NCBI RefSeq assembly: GCF_013141695.1
Contig: NZ_WHNY01000067.1
Location: forward strand, 645,107 to 709,106
DNA from: Paenibacillus plantarum
GTDB taxonomy: Bacteria > Bacillota > Bacilli > Paenibacillales > NBRC-103111
Direction: 5' to 3'
DNA length: 64,000 bases
The position numbers and the translations under genes were made by a program. The first letter of the stretch is position 1; each line of letters opens with the position of its first letter. This document shows, one piece after another, positions 8,911-17,782 of the stretch. Under the pieces are notes generated by a model, which ran no database searches, was not told the DNA's origin, and was given only the letters and a program-made list of their open reading frames with translations.

Positions 8911-9885
8911 ATGGAACCAAATAAACCAACGTGCTGCTCAGCCAGCCGTGCCTCATCCGATCAACCATCGGCACATCCGGAAGCTTTTATTTCTGTTGAG
9001 ATACCAGAGGCAGCTGGTCCAATTGGTAAAGAAGGCATGGCACTCATTCCAAGTGGGAAATTTTTAATGGGGACGGACGACCGTGAAGGTTTCCCAGCGG
9101 ATGGCGAAGGACCGGTACGTGAGATTAACGTTAAGTCCTTCTACATAGACACTTGTGCGGTAACGAATGCTGATTTCAAGCAATTTGTTGATGCGACGAA
9201 TTACAAAACAGAGGCCGAGTCCTTTGGCTGGTCATTTGTTTTTCATTTGTTTGTGTCCGAGGCGACGGCAGCACGAGTGCAGAATAAAGTGCAACAAACC
9301 CCATGGTGGTGGGTGGTAGAGGGAGCAGATTGGCTGCATCCTGAGGGGCCCGATTCCCATGTTGAAGATCGCTGGGATCACCCGGTTATCCATGTTTCAT
9401 GGAGCGATGCGATGGCCTATTGCAAATGGGCAGGCAAACGTCTACCAACAGAAGCTGAATGGGAATATGCCGCTCGCGGTGGACTAGCCCAGAAGCGGTA
9501 TCCTTGGGGAGACGAGCTTAAACCAGGCGGAAAGCATATGTGTAACATTTGGCAAGGGAAGTTTCCGGACAAAAACAATCAAAGTGACGGCTATGCAGGC
9601 ACCGCGCCTGTCAAAGCGTTCGAGCCGAATGCATACGGTTTGTATAACGTGGCAGGCAATGTGTGGGAGTGGTGCTCCGATTGGTTCAGCCCGAATTATC
9701 ACGTGAAGGGCAAAAAGGACAACCCTGTCGGCCCTCCATCCGGAGACACGCGAGTACTTCGAGGCGGCTCATACTTGTGCCACCGTTCCTACTGCAATCG
9801 CTATCGTGTGGCAGCACGCAGCAAAAATACGCCAGACAGCTCAACCGGCAACATCGGGTTTCGATGTGCAGCGGATGTTAAGTAA
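8911..9885 (+). CDS. Formylglycine-generating enzyme (SUMF1/FGE) family protein
   Basis: The 324-residue protein shows the FGE-sulfatase fold: MGTDDREGFPADGEGP near the start, HVSWSDAMAYCKWAGKRLP in the middle, GNVWEWCSDWF, and LRGGSYLCHRSYCNRYR near the C-terminus. That last segment has the two copper-binding cysteines spaced as in genuine aerobic FGEs, so catalysis is plausible, unlike the many FGE-fold proteins that lack them. FGEs convert a sulfatase cysteine to formylglycine. No sulfatase gene is visible in this window, so its client must be elsewhere. The Cys-rich N-terminus (TCCSAS) is unusual. Confidence 0.85.
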   Translation: MEPNKPTCCSASRASSDQPSAHPEAFISVEIPEAAGPIGKEGMALIPSGKFLMGTDDREGFPADGEGPVREINVKSFYIDTCAVTNADFKQFVDATNYKTEAESFGWSFVFHLFVSEATAARVQNKVQQTPWWWVVEGADWLHPEGPDSHVEDRWDHPVIHVSWSDAMAYCKWAGKRLPTEAEWEYAARGGLAQKRYPWGDELKPGGKHMCNIWQGKFPDKNNQSDGYAGTAPVKAFEPNAYGLYNVAGNVWEWCSDWFSPNYHVKGKKDNPVGPPSGDTRVLRGGSYLCHRSYCNRYRVAARSKNTPDSSTGNIGFRCAADVK

Positions 9886-9897
9886 CTGAAATCAAAG

Positions 9898-9930
9898 CCA
9901 CCTTTTCCATTAAGGAGTAGGTGGTTTTCT
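9898..9930 (+). terminator. Terminator after the FGE-like gene
   Basis: CCACCT (9898-9903) pairs with AGGTGG (9919-9924), with additional TTTCC/AGGA pairing inside. TTTTCTTG follows. It lies 13 bases after the FGE stop. Confidence 0.6.
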
Positions 9931-10103
9931 TGTTGTCGTGTGTGTGATGCCGCCGCTAGGTTAACTGTAATAAGTACATCTAGTTTCCTGGGAAATCAAT
10001 TGAAAGTGTGCAAGGTTTGAATTACAAAGGTCTTGCGCTTATGATAGGAGGAGACATCGAACAGTAGGGTCAGGCTTTATTTGAAATATAAGGGGGACAT
10101 GAC

Positions 10104-10379
10104 GTGGCCAAAAAACTAGGCATCACCTTGTTAATTCTATCGACACTCGCTTTTATAAGTGCTTTTACCATTCCATTTTTCGTACATACCGGAGGCGGTA
10201 TGGCCAAGTGGATTGCGGGGCTGCTTATTTTCAGCGAGGTTACCTTCTGGACGGGCGGCATTTTATTAGGCAAAGAGGTTGCCAAGAAATATAGAAGCTA
10301 CCTCAATCCGAAAAACTGGAAACGGAAGAAAGTGCCAGATAATCCAGATCAGGTGTCCGTTAAACAAGACGACGTATAA
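10104..10379 (+). CDS. Small two-helix membrane protein, 'transporter suffix' domain-like
   Basis: The 91-residue protein starts at GTG 10104 behind a strong AGGGGG. Two transmembrane helices (about residues 5-27 and 34-55) are followed by a basic, polar tail (KNWKRKK). It resembles the small domain also found fused to the C-terminus of some transporters, although the match is from memory and the role is unknown. It is monocistronic and ends in a strong bidirectional terminator. Confidence 0.6.
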   Translation: MAKKLGITLLILSTLAFISAFTIPFFVHTGGGMAKWIAGLLIFSEVTFWTGGILLGKEVAKKYRSYLNPKNWKRKKVPDNPDQVSVKQDDV

Positions 10380-10416
10380 AAAAGCAGTATTCCTAACTCA
10401 GGAATACTGCTTTTTC
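10380..10416. terminator. Bidirectional terminator between convergent genes
   Basis: A perfect 13-bp stem, AAAGCAGTATTCC (10381-10393) with GGAATACTGCTTT (10401-10413), has A-runs on one side and T-runs on the other. It serves the small membrane protein on the plus strand and the LysR regulator on the minus strand. Confidence 0.9.
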
Positions 10417-10430
10417 TGTCTTTCTCAACC

Positions 10431-11330
10431 TTAAGAGGCCGAAGATACCGCGCTTTTCAACTCCTTACGGAAAATCTCGACGAGGCTCTCGGTCGCTAAG
10501 CTGAAGGTGCTGGCATTCATTTTGCGCAGCAGGCCTGTGACTAAACCAGAATCTAGATCATCAATGGCTTTAAGAACAGTGCCTTGCGGGCAAGGCGTTG
10601 CCGAAATGACAGGAACAACCGCGATGCCGAAATCGGCTTGAACATAGTATTTGAGCGCAGCCATATTGCCGATTTCCATGCCGGAGTAAGGACTGCCGCC
10701 ATTTTCGAGTAAGGCATTCTCTAGCTTTTGACGATAAGGGCATTGTGAATTGGTAATCAGTAAATGCTCATGCTGCAAATCACTTAAGCGAATTGACGGT
10801 TTTGAAGCTAACCAATGCGTTTCTGGGACGAGTAGTGCGAGTCTTTCCATGAAAAAAGGTTCAAAGGAATGGTCCAATCCCGTATTGGGCGTCGAGCAAA
10901 TAGCCATATCAATACTCCCCTCATGGAGCATCTGGCCAAGCACCGTCGTGTTGCCGATGTGAATACTAATCTTCACTTTGGGATGTTGACGCAGGAAAGG
11001 GCCAAGCAGCTGTGGTAGTCGATAGCTGGCTGTGGGTTCCATGACGCCGAGTCGAATAATCCCCGCATCCCCTTTGACGAGTTCATCCATTGAAGCTTGC
11101 AGATAATCATAATCCTTCAGCAATAGATCCGCATTCTGATGAAACAGTCTGCCTGCCTCCGTTAGCGTAAGCTTTTTCCCGCGTTCTAATAGTTTAACCC
11201 CCAGATCACTTTCGAGCTTCTGTATATGCATCGTTACGGTCGATTGGCCGTATTGCAGTTCCTCTGCTGCACGCTGAAAGCTACCGAGCCTGATAATGGT
11301 TTGAAAGGTTTTGATATTTCGAATATCCAT
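10431..11330 (-). CDS. LysR-family transcriptional regulator of the monooxygenase operon
   Basis: The 299-residue protein has an N-terminal winged helix-turn-helix (residues 1-60, with GSFQRAAEELQYGQSTVTMHIQKLE) and a C-terminal periplasmic-binding-like effector domain. It is transcribed divergently from the flavin monooxygenase operon, with a 251-base intergenic region, the classic arrangement for LysR control of a catabolic operon. It probably binds the inverted repeat at 11459-11475 and activates in response to the substrate or an intermediate. In B. subtilis the analogous regulator YtmI controls sulfur-compound genes, which is a hint rather than proof of its ligand class. Confidence 0.85.
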   Translation of the reverse strand: MDIRNIKTFQTIIRLGSFQRAAEELQYGQSTVTMHIQKLESDLGVKLLERGKKLTLTEAGRLFHQNADLLLKDYDYLQASMDELVKGDAGIIRLGVMEPTASYRLPQLLGPFLRQHPKVKISIHIGNTTVLGQMLHEGSIDMAICSTPNTGLDHSFEPFFMERLALLVPETHWLASKPSIRLSDLQHEHLLITNSQCPYRQKLENALLENGGSPYSGMEIGNMAALKYYVQADFGIAVVPVISATPCPQGTVLKAIDDLDSGLVTGLLRKMNASTFSLATESLVEIFRKELKSAVSSAS

Positions 11331-11458
11331 AGGAACCCTCGTCCTCTCCTAAGATTTGGTTCATGATTTGTGAAGTATACGATCGGAATTTCCAATTTTA
11401 CAAACTCTTACAACTATCATAACATGAATTCTTATTAATCCAAGTGTTTTACTTGTAT

Positions 11459-11475
11459 ATTCATAAAATGTGAAT
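11459..11475. promoter_or_regulatory. Candidate LysR operator (T-N11-A dyad)
   Basis: ATTCA and TGAAT flank seven bases and form a perfect dyad containing the T-N11-A core typical of LysR-type sites. It lies between the divergent regulator and operon, just upstream of the predicted promoter at 11496-11525, where an activator would be expected to bind. Confidence 0.5.
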
Positions 11476-11495
11476 CATGCGTTCAGCTTTTTGAA

Positions 11496-11525
11496 TTGTA
11501 CAAGAGAAAGATCCTGTTTTATGAT
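11496..11525 (+). promoter_or_regulatory. Predicted promoter of the monooxygenase/ABC/CoA-transferase operon
   Basis: TTGTAC (11496-11501) and TATGAT (11520-11525) are spaced by 18 bases, a fair sigma-A match. The untranslated leader would be about 50 bases, ending in ACGGAGG before the ATG at 11582. Confidence 0.45.
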
Positions 11526-11581
11526 AAATACCATTAAGTGCATCGGAATAATCAAATATAAACAAACGGAGGCTGATTCGA

Positions 11582-12913
11582 ATGGCGAAAGGTAAGCAAA
11601 TTAAACTAGGAGCAATGATTCATGGTGTAGGCGGAGGATGGGAAGATTGGAAGCATCCTGAAGCGATCACGGATGCAAGCACGAATTTTCAATTTTATAA
11701 ACATCAAGCACAAACAGCGGAAGCTGGGAAATTTGATTTTGCGTTCATTGCAGATAGTGTTCATATCACAGAAAAATCAAGCCCTCATTACCTAAATCGC
11801 TTCGAGCCGCTGACGATTCTATCTGCACTAGCAGCCGTCACGAAACGAATCGGTCTGGTTGCGACAGTGACTGTCAGCTACAGCGAGCCTTTCACCGTGG
11901 CTAGGCAATTCGCTTCACTGGATTTGATCAGCAAAGGGCGCGCTGGTTGGAACGTCGTTACTTCCTGGCTATCGGGCAGCGCAAACAATTACAGCAAGGA
12001 TGAGCATCCTCCGCACGAGAAACGTTACCGCATTGCGCAAGAACATGTGGATGTGGTGAAAGGCTTGTGGGATTCCTGGGAGGATGATGCGTTCACGCGG
12101 AATAAAGAGACAGGTCAGTTTTTTGACCCGGCGAAGCTCCATACCTTGAATCACAAAGGTGAGTTCTTCTCCGTACAGGGTCCGCTGAACATTGCCCGTT
12201 CAAAGCAAGGGCAGCCGGTCATTTTCCAAGCAGGGACCTCAGAGGATGGTCGTAATTTTGCATCCAAGAACGCAGATGCGATCTTCGTTGGACACGAGAA
12301 TATTGAGGAAGCCAAGACGTATTATGCGGATATTAAACGCAGAGCAGTTTCCTTCGGTCGTAACGCAGACGATGTTTCGATCCTCCCTGGTATTCGACCT
12401 ATCATCGGTCGTACAGAAGAAGAAGCGGAGCGGAAGTACCTCGAAACGGTCAATCTTGTCTCGATCGATAAAGCGATAATCGCGTTAGGTCGGCCATTCA
12501 ATGATTTTGATTTTAGCGTATACCCGTTGGATGAAGCTTTCCCGGACCTTGGAGATCTCGGCGCTAACAGCCAACAAGGCGGTTCAGAGAAAATCAAGCG
12601 ATTGGCGAAAGAACACAATTTAACACTTCGCCAAGTGGCTCTACGTTTTGCAACACCGAAAGGTAATTTCGTGGGTACACCGGAGAAGATCGCGGACACG
12701 ATTCAGCAATGGGTCGAAGAAGGAGCGTCTGACGGATTCATTATTGGTGTGGGAATACCGGGAGCCTTACAGGATTTCGTGGAATTGGTTGTGCCGATTT
12801 TACAAGAGCGTGGCTTATATCGAACGGAATATGAACATGACACACTGCGTGGTCATCTAGGTCTGGAAGTACCGGTTAATCGGAATAGCAAAGCCAAAGT
12901 GCTGAACGTATAA
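11582..12913 (+). CDS. NtaA/SnaA/DszA-family FMN-dependent monooxygenase (first copy)
   Basis: This 443-residue protein is a luciferase-like monooxygenase of the nitrilotriacetate/dibenzothiophene-sulfone group. Typical features are the N-terminal GAMIHGVGGGWEDWKHPEA, ARQFASLDLISKGRAGWNVVTS in the TIM barrel, and QPVIFQAGTSEDGRNFASKNAD. These enzymes use FMNH2 from a separate reductase to oxidise C-N or C-S bonds. No flavin reductase is encoded nearby, so it must be supplied in trans. The homologue CmoJ (YtnJ) of B. subtilis acts in sulfur-compound use. It is the first gene of a 12-gene same-strand run, 13 bases from its paralogue. Confidence 0.85.
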   Translation: MAKGKQIKLGAMIHGVGGGWEDWKHPEAITDASTNFQFYKHQAQTAEAGKFDFAFIADSVHITEKSSPHYLNRFEPLTILSALAAVTKRIGLVATVTVSYSEPFTVARQFASLDLISKGRAGWNVVTSWLSGSANNYSKDEHPPHEKRYRIAQEHVDVVKGLWDSWEDDAFTRNKETGQFFDPAKLHTLNHKGEFFSVQGPLNIARSKQGQPVIFQAGTSEDGRNFASKNADAIFVGHENIEEAKTYYADIKRRAVSFGRNADDVSILPGIRPIIGRTEEEAERKYLETVNLVSIDKAIIALGRPFNDFDFSVYPLDEAFPDLGDLGANSQQGGSEKIKRLAKEHNLTLRQVALRFATPKGNFVGTPEKIADTIQQWVEEGASDGFIIGVGIPGALQDFVELVVPILQERGLYRTEYEHDTLRGHLGLEVPVNRNSKAKVLNV

Positions 12914-12926
12914 GGGGGAGAAACAC

Positions 12927-14258
12927 ATGTCCAATCAAAGAAAACTTAAACTCGGTGCCACCATTACAGGTGTAGGTACTTCCAAATATACATGGCGAAA
13001 TCCAGAAATACCGGGGGATGCCAGTGTTGATTTTGATTATTATGCCGGGCAGGCGTTGCAAGCAGAGGAAGGCAAATTTGATTTTGTTTTTATCGTAGAT
13101 AGCACGTATATTACGGAAAAATCAGCGCCGCATTATTTAAACAGGCTGGAGCCGCTAACGGTTTTATCGGCACTAGGAGCCGTTACTTCGAAGATTGGTC
13201 TGGTGGGGACGCTAACCGCGTCATTCACACAACCGTTCACTGTGGCAAGGCAGTTTGCTTCGCTGGACCATATTAGTAGCGGGCGTGCAGGATGGAACGT
13301 TGTGACGACGGGGCTTGAAGGCGCTGCTCGCAATTACAGCAGGGATGAGCACTATGCTCATGATGAGCGCTATCGGATCGCGGAGGAGCATTTAGAGGTT
13401 GTACGCGGTCTCTGGGACTCTTGGGAAGATGATGCCTTCACGCGAGATAAATCAACGGGTCAGTTCTTCGATCCGAGCAAGCTGCACGCTTTGAATCATA
13501 AGGGCAAGCATTTCTCCGTGCAAGGGCCTTTGAACATATCTCGTTCGCAGCAAGGTCAGCCTGTGATTTTCCAAGCAGGTGGGTCAGACGATGGTCGCAA
13601 TTTAGCAGCGAAGAGTGCGAATGCCATTTTTACAGGACATGAATCGATCAAGGAAGCGAAAGCTTTTTATCAAGATATTAAAGCACGTGCAGCTGCTTAT
13701 GGCAGGGCAAGCGAAGAAATTCTCGTGTTCCCGGGCATTAGTCCAATCATTGGACGGACGGTAGAAGAAGCAGAGAGCAAATATCAGGCGATTGCAGGGT
13801 TAGTGACGTTGGAGGATGCGCTCGATCAGCTTGGTCGTCCATTTACCTACCACGATTTCAAACAGTATCCGTTGGATGAACCTTTCCCGGATCTTGGCGA
13901 TCTTGGCAGCAATAGCTACCGCAGTTCGACAGATCGGATTAAGCGAATTGCGAAGGAAGAGAATTTGACGCTGCGTCAAACGGCACTGCGATTTGCAACG
14001 CCAAGAAGCTCCTTCGTCGGTACGCCTGAGCAGATCGCAGATACGGTTCAACAATGGTTTGAAGAAAGCGCAGCGGATGGTTTTATTATTCATACGGGCA
14101 TACCTAGCGTGCTTAAGGATTTCGTGGAACTGGTTGTTCCGATTCTTCAGGAGCGCGGTATTTATCGGGAAGAGTACGAAAGTGAAACGTTGCGAGGCAA
14201 TTTAGGGCTTGAAATCCCAGTAAACCGCTATACAAAAGAGAGAATAGCTCAAGCTTAA
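12927..14258 (+). CDS. NtaA/SnaA/DszA-family FMN-dependent monooxygenase (second copy)
   Basis: It is also 443 residues and clearly paralogous to the upstream enzyme along its whole length, with the same RHYLNR-like/EPLTVLSAL, GRAGWNVVTTGLEG and QPVIFQAGGSDDGRN segments. The N-terminal loop has diverged (GTSKYTWRNPE instead of GGGWEDWKHPE), near the substrate entrance of the barrel, which suggests a different substrate or a successive step. It has an in-frame ATG with GGGGGAG upstream. The pair probably arose by tandem duplication and was then specialised. A heteromeric enzyme is a less likely alternative. Confidence 0.85.
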   Translation: MSNQRKLKLGATITGVGTSKYTWRNPEIPGDASVDFDYYAGQALQAEEGKFDFVFIVDSTYITEKSAPHYLNRLEPLTVLSALGAVTSKIGLVGTLTASFTQPFTVARQFASLDHISSGRAGWNVVTTGLEGAARNYSRDEHYAHDERYRIAEEHLEVVRGLWDSWEDDAFTRDKSTGQFFDPSKLHALNHKGKHFSVQGPLNISRSQQGQPVIFQAGGSDDGRNLAAKSANAIFTGHESIKEAKAFYQDIKARAAAYGRASEEILVFPGISPIIGRTVEEAESKYQAIAGLVTLEDALDQLGRPFTYHDFKQYPLDEPFPDLGDLGSNSYRSSTDRIKRIAKEENLTLRQTALRFATPRSSFVGTPEQIADTVQQWFEESAADGFIIHTGIPSVLKDFVELVVPILQERGIYREEYESETLRGNLGLEIPVNRYTKERIAQA

Positions 14259-14278
14259 GCTTAGAGGGAGAGAAAGAT

Positions 14279-15916
14279 ATGAAAAAGAGAATTGGATCTA
14301 TCGTCAGCGGTTTACTCATTACGGCTTTCATCGTAACAGGCTGTGGGGAAGCCTCGAAAGCCGGCAAGGAAAGTGCATCGCCAGAAGCGGGTACGGTGAC
14401 ACCAGGCGGAGAGCTTGTGTGGGCGCTTGCAGGTACGGTGACATCAGACAGCTTGGACGCGCATAAAGCGGGCTTCGCCCCAACGACTAGAGTCATGCGC
14501 TCGATCTATGACAGCTTAGTTGTGGAGCTTCCTGATCACACGATTAAGCCGTGGCTAGCGACAGATTGGGAGCTTTCCTCGGATAAAAAGAGTTATACGT
14601 TCCACCTGCGCAAGGATGTGAAATTCCATGATGGCACGCCGTTTAATGCGGAAGCTGTGAAATTTAATTTTGATCGGATTATCGATCCAGCGACCAAAGC
14701 GTCCATTGCATTGAACGAGCTTGGCTCGTATCAATCAACGGAAGTCATCGATGAATTCACGGTGAAGGTGAATTTTAAAACGACCTTTGCGCCGTTCCTG
14801 AGCAACGCTGCCAAAGTCGATTTAGGCTTCGTTTCTCCGACGGCTGTGAAGAAGTATGGCGATGCTTTCCCGCAAAACCCAGTGGGAACAGGACCTTTTA
14901 AGCTGAAAAAAATTACGCCGAGCTCACAAGTTGAACTTGAGAAAAATCCGGACTACAACTGGGGCCCTTCCAATGCGAAGCATCAAGGTCCAGCCTATTT
15001 AGATAAATTAACGGTGAAATACGTGGAAGAAGAAGCAACGCGCGTCAGCGTTCTGCAAAGCAAACAAGTCCAAGTGGCGGACATTATTCCTCCGCAGAAT
15101 CTCGTAGCGTTGAAGGCGGATCGTAATTTTAATGTACAGGAAACAGAGCTTCTGCAGGCCAACTATACACTCTATTTAAATATTCAGAAGGCACCTTGGA
15201 ATGATCTGAAAATACGACAAGCGTTCCGCTCGGCCTTGGATATCGACTCGGCTGTGAAGACGATTTACTTAGGCACCTCGAAGCAAGGCTGGTCGCCGCT
15301 TTCTCCCCAGCAGTTTGGCTATTCACCGACTAGGGAGAATGCCTACAAGGTAGATGCAGCCAAGTCGAATCAAACGCTGGAAGAAGCGGGTTGGATCAAG
15401 GGGACAGATGGCTATCGCTCCAAGGACGGTAAACGACTCACGGTTGAAGTGATTGATACACAAGGAAACCGCGAGAAACGGCTTGATTTAATCGCGATAT
15501 TCACCCAGCAGCTGAAACAAGTAGGGATCGAGTTGAAAGTCATTTCTTTGCCTACAGGGACATACACAGATCGCCGCAATAAAGGGGATTATGACCTGAT
15601 CGCGGGCAGCCAATTCTCAGGTGATCCGGATGTACTCAGACAACTTTACTCCACCAAAGGTCCTTCTAAGGCAAATAATATTGCCAAAACAAATGATCCT
15701 AAATTAGATGAGTTTTTGGAGCAGGGCTACTTGGAAACAGATCCTGAGAAACGGAAAACGATTTATCAAAACGCACAAGAATACATTATTGATAATGTCT
15801 ACGGGATTCCGGCTTATGTCTTCAACTACTCTGTTGCTTCTACCAAAGAAGTGAAGGGGATTACGTTCGATTCGCCGGCATGGCCTGTATTCTACGATGC
15901 TTGGATTCAAAAATAA
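14279..15916 (+). CDS. Family 5 ABC transporter substrate-binding lipoprotein
   Basis: The 545-residue protein begins with a lipoprotein signal (KKR, hydrophobic stretch, lipobox VTGC with Cys near residue 21) and continues as a peptide/nickel-type SBP_bac_5 domain. Motifs include RSIYDSLVVELPDHTIKPWLA near residue 80, FHLRKDVKFHDGTPFNAE, and VGTGPFKL. It would be anchored to the outer face of the membrane and deliver substrate to the permeases encoded next. The family takes up peptides, nickel, glutathione and sugars, so the ligand here should be inferred from the operon (probably an organosulfur or N-substituted compound). Confidence 0.9.
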   Translation: MKKRIGSIVSGLLITAFIVTGCGEASKAGKESASPEAGTVTPGGELVWALAGTVTSDSLDAHKAGFAPTTRVMRSIYDSLVVELPDHTIKPWLATDWELSSDKKSYTFHLRKDVKFHDGTPFNAEAVKFNFDRIIDPATKASIALNELGSYQSTEVIDEFTVKVNFKTTFAPFLSNAAKVDLGFVSPTAVKKYGDAFPQNPVGTGPFKLKKITPSSQVELEKNPDYNWGPSNAKHQGPAYLDKLTVKYVEEEATRVSVLQSKQVQVADIIPPQNLVALKADRNFNVQETELLQANYTLYLNIQKAPWNDLKIRQAFRSALDIDSAVKTIYLGTSKQGWSPLSPQQFGYSPTRENAYKVDAAKSNQTLEEAGWIKGTDGYRSKDGKRLTVEVIDTQGNREKRLDLIAIFTQQLKQVGIELKVISLPTGTYTDRRNKGDYDLIAGSQFSGDPDVLRQLYSTKGPSKANNIAKTNDPKLDEFLEQGYLETDPEKRKTIYQNAQEYIIDNVYGIPAYVFNYSVASTKEVKGITFDSPAWPVFYDAWIQK

Positions 15917-15937
15917 GATCACGAGGGGGAGTCACGG

Positions 15938-16861
15938 ATGGTGAAGTATATCTTGAACAGGCTCATCGTCTCCATTCCAGTCATTCTAGGTTCGTTGACG
16001 CTTGTTTTCTTAATCATTCACTGGCTTCCCGGTGATCCGGCCCAGATGATTGCAGGTGAGGACGCCTCACCTGAGCGTATCGCCTATTTAAGAACACAAT
16101 TTGGCTTAGATCAGCCGCTTTGGCAGCAATATGCCGTGTATTTGTGGAAAAGTATTCGGGGAGATTTCGGGCATTCCTTCGCAAACAGCCAGCCGGTTAT
16201 AGATCGACTGCTGGCTCAGCTGCCCGCAACGCTTTCTCTGGCTTTGTTGAGCACGATTTTTGCTATCATCGTCGGGTTCATTCTAGGTGTGTTATCAGCT
16301 GTGTATCAAAATCGTGTACTGGACTATATCGTGCGTGTCATTAGTTTGTTAGGCGTCTCCATGCCCAAGTTTTGGCTTGGCATTCTGCTTATCCTTGTCT
16401 TTTCGGTGCATTTACAGCTCTTACCCGCGATAGGGAATGGCAGCTTCAAACAGCTGATTCTTCCGTCGTTCGCTTTAGGGGTGACAGGTGCTGGGATGTT
16501 AACTCGGATGGTGAGAAACAGCGTGCTGGAGGTCATCCATGAACCATTTGTCTTGACACTGCGCGCGAAAGGGCTGTCCGAAAAAATCGTGCTCTATAAG
16601 CACGTGTTACGGAATGCCTTGCTGCCTGCGGTTACAATTCTTGGTTTGTTAGTTGGGGAGATGCTCTCGGGAGCTGTTGTGACGGAGACTGTTTTTTCTA
16701 GGCAAGGCTTAGGGAAATTAGTGGTAGATGCCATCAATCAGAAAGATATTCCGGTGATTCAGGCGGCAATTCTGATTACAGGACTTTTTAATATTTTGGT
16801 CAACTTGATGGTGGATGTGTCGTATTCCTATGTCGATCCGCGTGTTCGTAAGTCAGGATAA
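15938..16861 (+). CDS. ABC transporter permease, DppB/OppB type
   Basis: The 307-residue protein has six transmembrane segments and the family features: N-terminal YILNRLIVSIPVILGSL, HWLPGDPAQMIAGEDASPE, and the EAA-type loop around LRAKGLSEKIVLYKHVLRNALLP. It ends in YVDPRVRKSG, a typical DppB C-terminus. It pairs with the next gene to form the membrane pore. Confidence 0.92.
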   Translation: MVKYILNRLIVSIPVILGSLTLVFLIIHWLPGDPAQMIAGEDASPERIAYLRTQFGLDQPLWQQYAVYLWKSIRGDFGHSFANSQPVIDRLLAQLPATLSLALLSTIFAIIVGFILGVLSAVYQNRVLDYIVRVISLLGVSMPKFWLGILLILVFSVHLQLLPAIGNGSFKQLILPSFALGVTGAGMLTRMVRNSVLEVIHEPFVLTLRAKGLSEKIVLYKHVLRNALLPAVTILGLLVGEMLSGAVVTETVFSRQGLGKLVVDAINQKDIPVIQAAILITGLFNILVNLMVDVSYSYVDPRVRKSG

Positions 16862-16882
16862 CTATGAAGGGAGTTGGCGCTT

Positions 16883-17779
16883 ATGCTGTTTAACACGGTA
16901 ACAACGGAAAGGCTGCTACGAAAGAGGCAGGAGCTATTAAGTTTTCGATTTCGACTGAAAAAGCTGAACTTATCCAAGGCACTACTAAGCCTGTCGCTAT
17001 TTATATTGGCTTTTCTGATCTTGTGTGCCATCGTTCCCTCCTGGATTGCTCCTTACTCGCCAACGGAAATGCTGACGGATCAGCTCTTGAAATCACCCAG
17101 CTTTTCGCATCCGCTTGGAACCGATCAATTCGGTCGTGATGTATGGACACTCGTCATCTATGGGAGCAGGCAGTCGCTTATTATGGGGGTCGTGTCCGTC
17201 GTGATTGGCGGCTGTATTGGGACATTATTCGGACTTATTGCGGGGTATTGGGGCGGAACTGTCGATTCCTTGTTCATGCGTTTTAATGATATTTTGATGA
17301 CGATTCCGGGGATTCTGTTGGCGATAGCGATCTCGGTTGCCCTCGGACCTAGTTTTTTTAACGTGATATTGGCTATTAGTGTGGCTACGATACCTGGAAA
17401 AGCAAGGGTCGTTCGCAGCCAAGTGATCTCGATTCGCAATCGGCCTTTCATTGATGCTGCTCGCGCTGTGGGGACCTCACATATTGAAATCATGCTGCGT
17501 CATATTCTGCCGAATTGCTTCTCTCCGTTGCTTGTCATGATGACGATCGGTGTAGGGAGCTCCATTCTAGTAGGAACAGGTCTAAGCTTCCTTGGACTTG
17601 GCGTAGTGAAGGAAATCCCAGATTGGGGCTATATGCTGTCCCAAGGACGGAGCTATATGACGGTAGCCTGGTGGGTGGCTACGTTCCCGGGGCTGGCTAT
17701 CACCTTGCTGGTGATTGTGGTTAATCTCATTGGAGACGAAATTCGTGATCGCATGGATCCAAAGAAATCGAGGGCATAG
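16883..17779 (+). CDS. ABC transporter permease, DppC/OppC type
   Basis: The protein has about 298 residues. ATG 16883 is chosen because GAAGGGAG ends nine bases upstream; a TTG at 16874 is too close to it. Family features include HPLGTDQFGRDVW near residue 75, the EAA loop DAARAVGTSHIEIMLRHILPNC, and FLGLGVVKEIPDWGYMLSQGR near the C-terminus. Its N-terminus is longer and more basic than the usual DppC. It lies 21 bases after its partner permease. Confidence 0.92.
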   Translation: MLFNTVTTERLLRKRQELLSFRFRLKKLNLSKALLSLSLFILAFLILCAIVPSWIAPYSPTEMLTDQLLKSPSFSHPLGTDQFGRDVWTLVIYGSRQSLIMGVVSVVIGGCIGTLFGLIAGYWGGTVDSLFMRFNDILMTIPGILLAIAISVALGPSFFNVILAISVATIPGKARVVRSQVISIRNRPFIDAARAVGTSHIEIMLRHILPNCFSPLLVMMTIGVGSSILVGTGLSFLGLGVVKEIPDWGYMLSQGRSYMTVAWWVATFPGLAITLLVIVVNLIGDEIRDRMDPKKSRA

Positions 17780-17782
17780 CGG

